Shown piece after piece: positions 1 to 9,188 of a DNA stretch of 64,000 nt; the stretch's first letter is position 1, and each line of letters opens with the position of its first letter. The position numbers and the translations under genes are program-made. The stretch is from Isoetes taiwanensis. Taxonomy: Eukaryota > Streptophyta > Lycopodiopsida > Isoetales > Isoetaceae. Where the stretch lies: positions 11,281,045-11,345,044 of the forward strand of contig JAJEKV010000011.1 in assembly GCA_021234155.1 (NCBI GenBank), written 5' to 3'. The notes below the pieces were generated by a model. The model worked only from the letters and a program-made list of their open reading frames with translations. It made no database searches and was not told the DNA's origin.

Positions 1-334
1 GACATAGAAAATCCTTATCATCGTCCAGACATACGGGATCTTTTTTACGAGTTTCCATTTCTATGCGTCTGTCTGGAGTTCGGTTCCTTTCTGGGCATAC
101 AACGTCCATCTTAAAGCGATAGGAATGGTAAAGCTATAAAGCTGGTTCCTTCTAGTAGCTCTCTGAGTGTTCATCGGCTCATTTCTTTGTAGTCAAATCC
201 GTCTTTTGACCGTCAAAATTTTGATCAAACGCTATATTTCTCTTCTAGTAATGCAGCTTCATGGATTGCAGCCAAGCAATTCACAGACATGACATCCCTG
301 TAACAAGGGGGAATAGCAGCTTCTAGAAGGTTAA
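1..334. other. Flank left of element 1, no recognised gene
   Basis: On the minus strand two short open stretches can be read. One of about 37 codons lies between 215 and 334 and ends in a stop. The other, of about 45 codons, starts after a possible acceptor AG near 135 and runs off the window edge. Neither resembles a family I know. Neither continues the kinase gene that is cut at the other end of element 1, so the two flanks do not visibly belong to one gene. Confidence 0.3.
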
Positions 335-367
335 AAGGTGACACAGCAAACGCACTAATGACCTGTG
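335..367 (+). repeat. Element 1 left terminal inverted repeat
   Basis: This 33-bp end starts AAGGTGACAC and pairs with 9156-9188 read on the minus strand. Only bases 9 and 10 differ (AC here, CT on the right). Confidence 0.85.
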
Positions 368-875
368 TTTGCACCACAAAAAGGAATCTTTCAAAGATTC
401 CCTAAAAAAAACCTAAAATTTGCCACTTTTGGGGGGTCAATAAACAGCCCTCAATTTTGATTTGCGACATCCCTTTTTTGGTCCAAAATTACAAATTTTT
501 TGTTGTTTTGTGAATTCTAGACACCCAAACAAGGTGTAAAATTGGAGTTACCTTTTAGGAAGATCTAGGCAATACAAGAAAACTAACAAAAATTAAAGAA
601 CCATTAGAATCTTGACAAAAAATAAAAGCAAGACAAGCAAAACTTGGCGTATCTATTTGTTATTACTCAAGAAGAACCACAAGGTGCTATGCGCGCATAG
701 GCAATAGAAAAACTTACAAGACATAACTAAGATGTCTGATAGCATTTGGCGCTTATACAAGACATGGAAAAACATAAAAAAACTTGGAAGAAGCTATGCG
801 GGCTTGGCAAAGGCCTTTAACATGTATAAAAAACTCTAGCCAAAACTAGGAGGTAACGATGTGCCCACATTTAGA

Positions 876-3800
876 TTATACAAGAAGTTTACGGCCTTTG
901 AGAAGAGCAGGATTAGGAATGTCGTTATACTCGTCAACTCCTTCAGACTCGTCACCACTGTCCTCGTTGCCACTCTCCTCATTGTCACTTGAAGTGGTCG
1001 AAGAGTTAACAGCTGGAGCACTGTCCTCATCCTGGGAAGCTTCGTCTGAACTATCCTCGCAGAAAGACTTCAGTAAGTTAACTGTTGTCGCACGTAGCCT
1101 GTTATCAACCTTGAGTGTAAAATCATAAGCCAACACTTGAGTTTCGTTCAGGTCCAGATTGTCCATGTGATTCTTATTCATCGTTTTCCGGCCCTTCTTG
1201 AAAGGAATTATCACAGGATCATACCGACCAACAAAAGGATCTGTATCCTTAGTGGCGTACGAGTGAACTTTCACTATTGAAGGGAGATTGTCTTTGTGTA
1301 CAATATCTTTAATCCTTGCAATCCAGAAAGGACGCTCTTCGTCATCATCAGTCGAAGGTACAGCTATAAGCATCCCCTTACTCAAATCTGCAAGTTTTTC
1401 TGGAGTTTGGCCTTGGTTCTTTTTCAAGGCACGTCTACTTCAGAGGTACATTACGATCGGGTTCCTTGTTGACTTGATCTTGCGGTAACACCGGAACCCT
1501 TTGCAATTCCTTGGTGCGCCTCAACAAGGGGATGGACTTGACTACCGAGGGCCAGCAAAAGCAACTTCCGGGGAGATCGCGAAAAGAAACCTCATCTTTG
1601 AAGTACTTAAAACTTGACCTTATACTTTTCTCCATCTTTGGTGAGTGAGGCGAAGGGATTTTTGTTGTTCTTTTTCTACGGTAGTCTATGGCACTTTTCG
1701 ATTGGGCTGCTGAATAGCCCTTCTCATTACCTTAGTTTCGGGAACATATTTTAAATATTGTAGGCCTGCTTCAGGCTGCCAAGTTTGGGAGGTGACAAAG
1801 TACTTCCCTTGAAGATGTGCTTTACCCTCCTTGAGAAAAAACTTTACACGATGTTGAAATGTCAAATTATTCAACTTATGGATAGCAGGACCTGTGTCAC
1901 CATGGCACTGGAAAACAAACTCACGAAAATCAAAAGTCTCGCTAAGCACTTCGACAAGTGGAGTTGGATTGTAAGCTTGCTCAATCACACTGCACAAGGA
2001 GTGTAGACAAAATGCTTTTTTCCTGCGCAAGAACCACGAGAAAATCTGGTTGAAGATTTGGTCTATCTGATCATGGGTGTGGCCCACAAGTAAGAAACCA
2101 ACCTTGACCTTTCAAAAGATACCCAGCTCGACCAGCATTGCGTAATAAGCAAATAAAACTTGGTTTTTGTTTTCTCTAGTAGTATTGTCTAACTGTATGT
2201 ACAACACTGGAGGCAGCTTCTCCTTTGCTAGCAAAATCTTATTTAGTATTGTCACCGTGAGGTTAGGATCGCTGTGTATATTTGGATACGTCAAAAATAC
2301 TCTACACTGTACAACACCATGAAAGATCATAGCCCCAACCAGATGAAGCCTCAAAAAATTGGATTCATCTAAGTCCTTTGGAACATTTACAAAATGGGGA
2401 AGTGACGTCTTCTTTTGGTCCATGCCGTCTACGACCACAGACATGTATTCGAGTGGCCTCTCCAAAGATTTCTTTCTATGTTTTGCTAGCTTCTTTCTCT
2501 CCAAGGCTTGAGCCTCTTTGTGAACTTGCAACTCTTGAGTTATCTGATCTGCAATTAAGGACATTAGTCAGTACCTTGAAGCAATAGTAAGGCTCCACAG
2601 AACTGCAACTAAGCTTTTGTAGTCGTGCTATGCGCGCATAGGCAAAGCTTGTCAGTACCTTGAAGCAATAGTAAGGCTCCACAGAACTGCAACTAAGCTT
2701 TTGTAGCCGTGCTATGCGCACATAGGCAAAGCTTGTCAGTACCTTAAAGAAATAGTAAGGCTCCACAGAACTGCAACTAAGCTTTTGTAGCAGTGCTATG
2801 CGCGCATAGGCAGAGCTTTTATATAGGGGGAAGGGGCGAAGCTACAAGATTGAAGAGACCCTCTTGTCTTGGCTACAAGATTGAAAAAGACACGCTATCA
2901 TTATAGACAAACTCACAAGACTAAATAGCCGTGCTATGCCCGCATAAGACAATGTCTCTAGCCGTGCTATCGAAAAGGGATTAGACGAAAGGGACGTACT
3001 TTTTCCTAGAATATCCTTTGCCATTGATCATTTTTCTTTTAATGTGGAGCAGCTAGTACACACCGAAAATCTGTGCCTCTTCGGAATCCTAACAAGATTA
3101 AATTCTTGCTTCCACAACCTCAAGAAGTAGGAATAAGATATGAACTTCTGACTTGAACACTGAAAAAGATCCTTGTACATGTTGTAGACTTGCTTCTTAG
3201 TAATACTGTCTGTCAGATGATATACAGGACTGTTTGGAAGTCGCTCACAGTTGGAGTCAAAGAAGCCTACCAGCCAAGCTTTTGCTTCTAGGCAATACAC
3301 CGACAATTTTTTTTTGGTGTGAATAGTCATCAATGCACGGATTTCTGTCTAACCTTTTTTGCACTCTTGACATGCGACGACTTCCAATGGCATGTATTCT
3401 TTTAAAAGCAAGTTGGCACACTGTGTTGCTCGAAACATAGTATGAAAAATTGTCTCCAACTTCAGGCCTTACACTGTATGCCAAGTACAACTCTTGATCA
3501 CCTTTCGACATTGACAAAAACCGTTGTCTTATGTGCCTTAAAGCCGAAAATGTAAAGGCCTGTAAACATTTTTTCTGACAGCAATTCAGCCTCCTCAGCT
3601 TTCTCATGTAAGACAGTCCCATCAATCGCTCGCGCATAACAGTTCTAAAAGCTTTTACTATGGGATCCCTCTTAAATCTTTTCGCACTGCTGTATGGGTT
3701 TTTCAGTGCAGGACTTTTATTCTGAGCAGTGTCTGTGGTAGGTCTTTCACGAGTACAAAACTGCACGTCTTCAAACACGGGGTCATCAACCTTGTCGCCC

Positions 3801-4294
3801 TCAACTGAAGTGCCAGGTCTGTCAGCAAATAAAGTTCTCGACTTTCTCTTCAAAACTTGAAGGTCTTCCTCAGAAGCCCTTTGTGTTAAAGAAGGGCCAG
3901 CAGCACGCAGCACATGTCTCTCCGCAGAATCTACAATATAGGGCAACGATACTTGTAGTTCCTGGAGAGTAGAAGGAGTATAAAAAATAGAGTGAGTACG
4001 TTGAGTAGGGGAAGAGGAGAAGATACTTCGTGATTGTGGCGGGGGGGAGGGTGTTTTAAAAATGGACGAATGCTGTAAAACGTGTTTTGGAGATGGAGTT
4101 TGAAAAGAGGTAGACACACGCAATAGGTGTAAAGGGGATGGAGACGGTGTGGAGGAGGTAGCATCCGGGAGAAGCGTATCGAAGTATTCTTCATCGTCAC
4201 CTACTGGTGTGGGTGTGTTGTAACGACCACGAGGCAATATTGCAACATTAACAGGAGGAGTTGAAGTAAAAACGTCTTCGTTGTTGCCCTCCAT
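876..4294 (-). pseudogene. DUF7869-family protein, putative transposase of element 1, frame-broken
   Basis: A true ATG at 4294 opens a frame of about 345 codons. Its Ser/Thr/Pro-rich N-terminus is followed by a basic patch, a Cys-rich stretch (NCCQKKCLQ) and a helix-rich part. The chain continues in other frames with FSVCTSC (near 3050), VVDGMDQKK (near 2430), IQLDNTTRENKNQ (near 2170), VGHTHDQIDQIF (near 2080) and a C-terminal part ending in an acidic tail. This is the order usual for the family. An intron of about 450 bp separates FSVCTSC from the next exon, whose acceptor is at 2549-2550. Breaks: a shift at a run of nine A (plus-strand T, 3307-3315), another near 3030, an in-frame TGA at 2112-2114 right after LVELGIF, and shifts near 1697 and 1437. 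The LDN and GHTHD acids would suit an RNase H-like nuclease, which is inference. No function has been shown for the family as far as I know. Confidence 0.7.
2567..2818 (-). repeat. Three tandem copies of an 84-bp unit, each with one palindrome
   Basis: Units start at 2567, 2651 and 2735, each with GTCAGTACCTTGAAGC or a close variant. Each ends with one palindrome (TATGCGCGCATA twice, TATGCGCACATA once). The array lies in the intron of the minus-strand DUF7869 gene, so the palindrome was multiplied here by tandem duplication of its surroundings. A fourth, weaker palindrome (TATGCCCGCATA) sits just beyond at 2935. Confidence 0.8.
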
Positions 4295-4742
4295 TGCTGC
4301 ACAAGGAAGAGTGACTTGTCTCAGCCATTAAACCCTCTCCATTCAAACCTGCACGTCTACATGCCCATACGCGCATAGAAAAGTAGTACAAATGTAATGT
4401 ACACTAATTGTCCATGCGCGCATAGACAGAAAAAACAAATATGTCTATGTGCGCATGGACAAGAAATACTTCAATACGAAAAGTAGATGCCACACAACCA
4501 TGAAACATTAACAAAATATTAGACATTATCTCCCCAAGGCAATGCCTGAAACCAAAACTATTATGTATATGCAAGAATCCATAGACAAAAAGCAAACTAC
4601 GTAATCCAATATAAATAGGAAAACATATGGAGGCATTTGCACATACAGACGATTCTCCAAGGCGCTTGACCTCCGCCTAGAATATTGCTCTTCCGTTTCG
4701 AACTGTAGCATCTCCATAGGTTTCTGCATAGCGTTGCCAAAC
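4295..4742. promoter_or_regulatory. Shared divergent promoter region of element 1
   Basis: 448 bp separate the two start codons. On the plus strand CCAATATAAATAG (TATA core 4610-4618) lies about 125 bp before the methyltransferase ATG. I see no equally clear TATA box toward the minus-strand gene. Three imperfect palindromes of the element's motif lie here (4366, near 4412, 4446), so a factor or methylase acting on the motif could affect both genes. That link is inference. Confidence 0.45.
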
Positions 4743-7700
4743 ATGTCAGGTGGAAGGTACGTAAACATCTCAGCCAGTAGCAGTTTACATTACTTGTTAG
4801 AACTTTTAGACCAAATGTTGCCCATTTAGGGACTTTTGCTTAGAGTCAAAGATAGTTGATTTTAAGCTTTTTGGTCATCCTGTTTGCCGAATTTCTTCTT
4901 CTCGCATAAGCATTTAGGGTTTTTTTCTTTCCTTGGCTATGCGCACATAGGCATTTGGTCTTCTTTTCCTTCTAATGTCTATGCGCGCATAGGCATATTG
5001 TTTTTTCTCTTAGTATTGTCTATGCGCGCATAGGCAACCACCCTTTTACCTGCTCTTGCCTATGCGCACATAGGCACCAACCTTTTTAGCAACCCTTGTC
5101 TATGCGCGCATAGCACTTACCTTTTATCCTGCCATTGTCTATGCGCGCATAGGCAGAAAGGTTTTTACTTGCTATTGTCTATGCGCGCATAGGCATTTCC
5201 ATTGTTAACTGCTTGTGCTTGTATATTTTCTCTCTGTCTTCTAATATTCTTTTTCTGTCTTGTAGAACCAAGAAAAATCCTCAAGCAGGCTCCTCCCACA
5301 AGGCGTCCAAGAAGAGAAAGCCGACAAAGGACAAGAACCAACCTAAGGATGATGCACCTGCCCGCACACCTTTTATGATCACTGAGGACGGTTCCTTTTT
5401 CTGTAAGGACCAACAGTGGCTAATTGTAAGAGAAACTGGTGAGCCTGCTACGGCGCATTATTTGTACCTCTACATTTGTGATCGTTTTGGTAAGGAACCC
5501 CAAGACTTGGACAGCTTCAAAAGATGTGGCAGGTTGACAGATACCGAGCTCTTCGGCATGTTTCACATTAACTGCACCACATCAACTAAGGGGTCTGAAC
5601 ATGTTTACTCGGTGGACCCCCCATTTCTTCAAGCTCAGTCTGTCGTCTCCCGAAGACATGCAGGGTTACATCCAGGCCAGAATGAAAGCAAAAATTGTAA
5701 GTATTGTCTATGCGCGCATAGCTTAAGAAACTTTAATTTTCTTTTTGCGCTTATGGAATGTTTTTTTGCAGGATCTTGTCACCATTTTGAAGAACCTGCT
5801 TTTGTGCAAAGATCCTATATTAACTTCTAGTGCCTCTGGCCCGAAGTTATTGAAAGATGCAATGCCTTCTGCATTAAAACTTACCCTTCCCAAAGTCACG
5901 GAGAACGTTTTGCAAGTGGTGGAAGATGAGGAAGAGGAGGAAGAAATAGAGGTGGAAGAGGAGGAAGTAGAGGAGGAAGAGGAGGAGCCACCCCAAAAAA
6001 AAGGAAAAAGAAATTACTACAAGGCTGGCCTGGTTACAACCACATCACCTCCGCTCACAAAAGCTGCTAGGAAGGCCTTAAAGCAGGTTTTGCCGTCAGG
6101 ACCGGGCACAAAAATAGCAAGCAAGGAGAAGGATATGGCGTCTAAGAAGCTCGAGGAAATCGAGCTGAGATGTCGTGTGCCCGGCATCATGCATCTCTCG
6201 GTAGACTGTGTAAAGCTTGCACCAAAGGATGAGCAAGGTGTTAGACAACGGCAAGTCCGAAAAATTTATAGTGGCCACTTAACAGCACTTAAAGAAAGAA
6301 TCAGAGACAGGCCGAATGCAGCAACAGCTCCTCATATTTGTATAGTTGATCCTGCCCAGTGCAATGATAAGGAGCTATTCGTTAAGGAAGAGGACGAGAA
6401 CTATAGATACTATGTTTTGGGGGGGCACCCACAGTTTCAAGGCGAGAAGGCAGTTGTACAAGGAAACAAAAGAACACTGCTTTTCACAAATCTTTGCCTT
6501 TGTTTACATGGGTGTTACTGACTCAGAAGCCAAGCTGCTTGCAATGAGCCACAACATGGACAATGAGTATCGGATGAGTATGAGCTTCACGGATAAAATT
6601 AAATTCATGCACAAGGAATATGAACTCTTTCGTTCAGAGCACCAAGGTGAGAAAGATATTAAGGATGACCAGGCTCTGTACCTAGCCCTAAAAGAACAGT
6701 GCGCTACTGAGTGCTGCCTAACTTACTCCACCTCAGATGCCAGAGCATCCCTCGCTAAGTACGATAATTATTTTCAGTTAGCTTTCTGTCATGGACGTGT
6801 AAGTACTTTCTCTCGACCTTGGCCTTTGGCTATGCCCGCATGGCTCTTAAATATTTTAACATGCTTGTTGTTTTCTAAAATAGGTCTGGGAGCTACAAGA
6901 AAGAATTTTTGACATGTACTCTGAGGGCACTCTAAAAACTAAAGGCAAGGCAACGGATTCCAAGAGGAAAAAAACGGATCCCCAAAGCAAAAGGATATGG
7001 GCATAATGGCCTGGCGTGAAATGCAAGGCCTTAAAAACATTGATAAAGTTTGTGAGGTCCTGCAAAAGGTAGTTGATAAACAGTTTACTTTGGAAGAGAT
7101 GCAGAGAGAATTTAAACAGTAAGCCTACATTACACACTCATATTTTTTCCAATATTTGTTATTAACCTCATACAACGTTTGCAGCCAGAAAGATTGTACA
7201 CTCTGTCAACAACAGTTAATGGTTCACCTCAACTGCGACAACTGGGAGAAGGTGCGGGAATTATACCCTACATGGTCCTCAGACGAAAAAATTAATCAAT
7301 ATGCGACTAACTTTACCAACTGGGTATGTCATTTGTTTCTCCTTCCTGCTGCTTGAGTTAAGGTATTTGTTTTTGTACCTGTGCTATGCGTGCATAGCAT
7401 AGGAGTTAGGGACCTTGTGTTAGTGCTATGCGCGCATAGCACTACCACAAGTCCCTCACTCCCATGCTATGCGCGCATATCACAGGAGTGAGGGAGCTGT
7501 CGTTTTGTTTCTTACAAATTGTTTTCGGCTTTCAGAAAAAGAAAGACCCCATGCCACCTGGATTTTTAAACATGGTCAGGCTAGCTAAGGAGGAGCGGTC
7601 GAAGCTGAAAAAGTCTCAAGAAGCTGAGCAGAGTTTGGTGCCTTCAGAGTTTGAAAGATTTGATATGTTTGGCCAAAATTGTTTGTATCAGGTGTATCGT

Positions 7701-8704
7701 GGAAATTGTGTCAAACTTGACCACACTTTGAAACCTGGCAACTATTCCTTGTGCATAGCTGACATACCTTACGGGTTTAAGTTACCTGACAGCCGTGGTG
7801 ACGACTCCCCATTTACTTACGCCGAGTTTGATTCTTTTTTGGGGAGGTTTGTTAAGATAAACATTGTTCCGCTCTGGAGGATTGTCGTCTTCCACTCCAC
7901 TAACCAGGCCAGTATGGTGCAAGCGGCTATGAAGACCCACTACAAGGCTGGTTACAAGCCTGCCATATGGCAAGTGTCTAGTTGTTTTCTCCATGCGGGC
8001 ATAGCGAATACAAAATTGTTTCCTTTCTTTGCAGGTTAAAGACGAATATTAGGGGAGGTGGTGGTGCTAGACTTGTCAACGTGTGGGAGCAGATTCATAT
8101 AGGCTACCATAGCGTATCTGGGCAGAGAAGCCAAATGCACGATAATACTACTGGAATGGATTTTCGCAATGCTTTTAAATGCCCAGCAGTCTTACAAAAG
8201 CTGACAGACCCAGTTCACCAGGGATGGATTGTGAATCCCTATCAGAAGCCTCAGAGACTTATTAACACTCTTCTGGAGATGTTCTCGCAACCTGGAGATT
8301 GGGTCGTTGACGCTTTTTCAGGATCTGGCACCACGTTGGCTTGTGCACTACAGAAGGGCCGCAACTGCGTAGCCATTGACGTCGACGTGGATGCAGTAGC
8401 GTACATCAAATCACGAGTCAGTTCCTTGCACAGCTTGCCAGGCGAAAAACAGGAACTTGGGATCAAGGATAAGGATGGTGTTCCGGCCTTCTCATGTTCA
8501 GAGCCTGTGCCTCCTCTTACCGGGAACACTGACGATCAAGCTGACTATGTTGAGTTGATTCCCGTCGAAGATCCAATTAAGGTCGCAGAGGATAAAAGTC
8601 CGTCCGAGTCTGAGGACAAAATACAAGCTACTAATCCTAAGTCTCCCCAAGGTTCTGAATCAGATGAGGAAGTACCTGCAAAGGATTGTCCCCTAGATAT
8701 TTAA
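4743..8704 (+). CDS. ParB-like domain / beta-class N4-N6 DNA methyltransferase fusion, seven exons
   Basis: Exons fit GT-AG junctions at 4743-4756, 5266-5696, 5772-6798, 6884-7118, 7185-7323, 7536-7973 and 8035-8704, about 980 residues. The 14-nt first exon (MSGGR) joins in frame to TKKNPQAGSSHK, which is why I chose this start. Then come a lysine-rich segment, an unknown domain (DGSFFCKDQQWLIV), a long Glu run, a basic KKGKR patch that could be a nuclear signal, and a ParB/Srx-like stretch (VDCVKLAP, ICIVDP, YYVLGG, SFKARRQL, VTDSEAKLLAMSHN). A short Cys motif (CTLC) and the methylase follow: IADIPYGF is motif IV and VVDAFSGSGTT is motif I, the beta-class order, so N4-cytosine or N6-adenine. 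An acidic tail ends it. ParB-methylase fusions are known from phages and bacteria. Frameshifts lie at C6 (5617-5622), G7 (6419-6425), near 6990 and near 8050; all splice sites are intact. Element-borne, and likely to modify element DNA (inference). Confidence 0.7.
4938..5191. repeat. Regular array of seven TATGCGCGCATA palindromes in intron 1
   Basis: Palindromes start at 4938, 4980, 5021, 5061, 5101, 5140 and 5180, so the step is 39-42 bp. Five are perfect; 4938 and 5061 read TATGCGCACATA. Each is usually extended to GTCTATGCGCGCATAGGC. The pieces between are pyrimidine-rich, of similar length and different sequence. The array fills the second half of the first intron of the methyltransferase gene, just upstream of its polypyrimidine tract and acceptor. 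Confidence 0.9.
7402..7492. repeat. Two overlapping hairpins centred on palindromes, in intron 5
   Basis: The first spans 7402-7462: arms of about 25 nt (GGAGTTAGGGACCTTGTGTT against CACAAGTCCCTCACTCC) flank a perfect TATGCGCGCATA at 7427. The second, 7455-7492, reuses the right arm (CTCACTCCCATGC against ACAGGAGTGAG) around the copy at 7468. One arm can therefore pair on either side. A variant palindrome (TATGCGTGCATA, 7385) lies just upstream. Confidence 0.75.
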
Positions 8705-8744
8705 AAATCTGTGCAAAAATTTAAACATTTTATTCTATGTGCCC

Positions 8745-9072
8745 TATTTTAAATATAATATATTTCATTAATGACTGTCATGTCTATGCACGCATAGGCT
8801 TTTCTCTTTTCAGTTGCATTTTCTTGCTCCAAAAAATGTGTTTCTTACTTTGTCTAAAAACAAGAAAAGCTGCTTGTCTCCGAAATGGACTTTTTTTAGG
8901 CTCACTAAGTTGTTTAAATAAATTATATTTTAATAATGACTGTCATGTCTATGCGCGCATAGGCTTTTCTCTTTTCAGTTGCATTTTGGTGCTCCAAAAA
9001 GTGTGTTTCTTACTTTGTCTAAAAACAAGAAAACCTGCTTGTCTTCGAAAGGTGGACTTTTTTAGGCTCACT
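8745..9072 (+). repeat. Two tandem copies of a ~165-bp unit near the right end of element 1
   Basis: AATGACTGTCATGTC occurs at 8770 and 8935, and the following ~130 bases match with few changes down to AGGCTCACT. Each unit carries one palindrome (TATGCACGCATA at 8785, TATGCGCGCATA at 8950). The block lies between the methyltransferase stop codon and the right terminal repeat and has no gene. Confidence 0.8.
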
Positions 9073-9155
9073 GCGTTTTTCTGGTCTTGTTCTTTTTAAA
9101 AAATGTCTAAAATGCAGAATTTACGTGTTTTTGAAAAAGGAATCTGCAATTGCAC

Positions 9156-9188
9156 CACAGGTCATTAGTGCGTTTGCTAGGTCACCTT
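9156..9188 (-). repeat. Element 1 right terminal inverted repeat
   Basis: Read on the minus strand it starts AAGGTGACCT and then matches the left end for 23 bases. Its outermost bases supply the TGA that now closes the truncated kinase frame on the minus strand. Confidence 0.85.

Larger units (their letters stand above)
335..9188. mobile_element. Element 1: DNA transposon with DUF7869 gene and ParB-methyltransferase gene
   Basis: The ends are inverted repeats of 33 bp that match at 31 positions; both begin AAGGTGAC and share the 23 bases that start AGCAAACGCACTAATG. Inside, a minus-strand gene (876-4294) of the GHTHDDID/DUF7869 family and a plus-strand ParB-like/DNA methyltransferase gene (4743-8704) diverge from a shared promoter region. 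At least 12 perfect copies of TATGCGCGCATA lie in introns, between the genes and near both ends, and I found none outside these borders. The right end falls inside a receptor-kinase gene, which supports mobility. No target-site duplication is visible (flanks GGTTAA and GTCTTC), so the insertion site may be rearranged. That the DUF7869 protein is the transposase is inference from its position in both elements of this window and from acidic residues that suit an RNase H-like fold. Confidence 0.8.

Noticed and set aside
859-1128. Plus-strand frame rich in serine and leucine
   Set aside because: It is the shadow of the acidic, serine-rich C-terminus of the minus-strand DUF7869 gene.
2112-2114. 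TGA as selenocysteine codon
   Set aside because: Land plants are not known to use selenocysteine, and the copy has several other frame breaks.
4938-5191. CRISPR array
   Set aside because: Regular repeats and spacers are present, but the repeat is a short perfect palindrome in a eukaryotic intron, spacers are low-complexity pyrimidine tracts, and there are no cas genes.
335-9188. Bacterial or phage contamination
   Set aside because: The methyltransferase looks bacterial in origin, but six spliceosomal introns, a TATA box and junction with a plant-type kinase gene show it is in a eukaryotic chromosome.
335-9188. Target-site duplication AGGTGAC/AGGTCAC for element 1
   Set aside because: It overlaps bases that match better as inverted repeat ends and is imperfect; no direct duplication outside the repeats was found.
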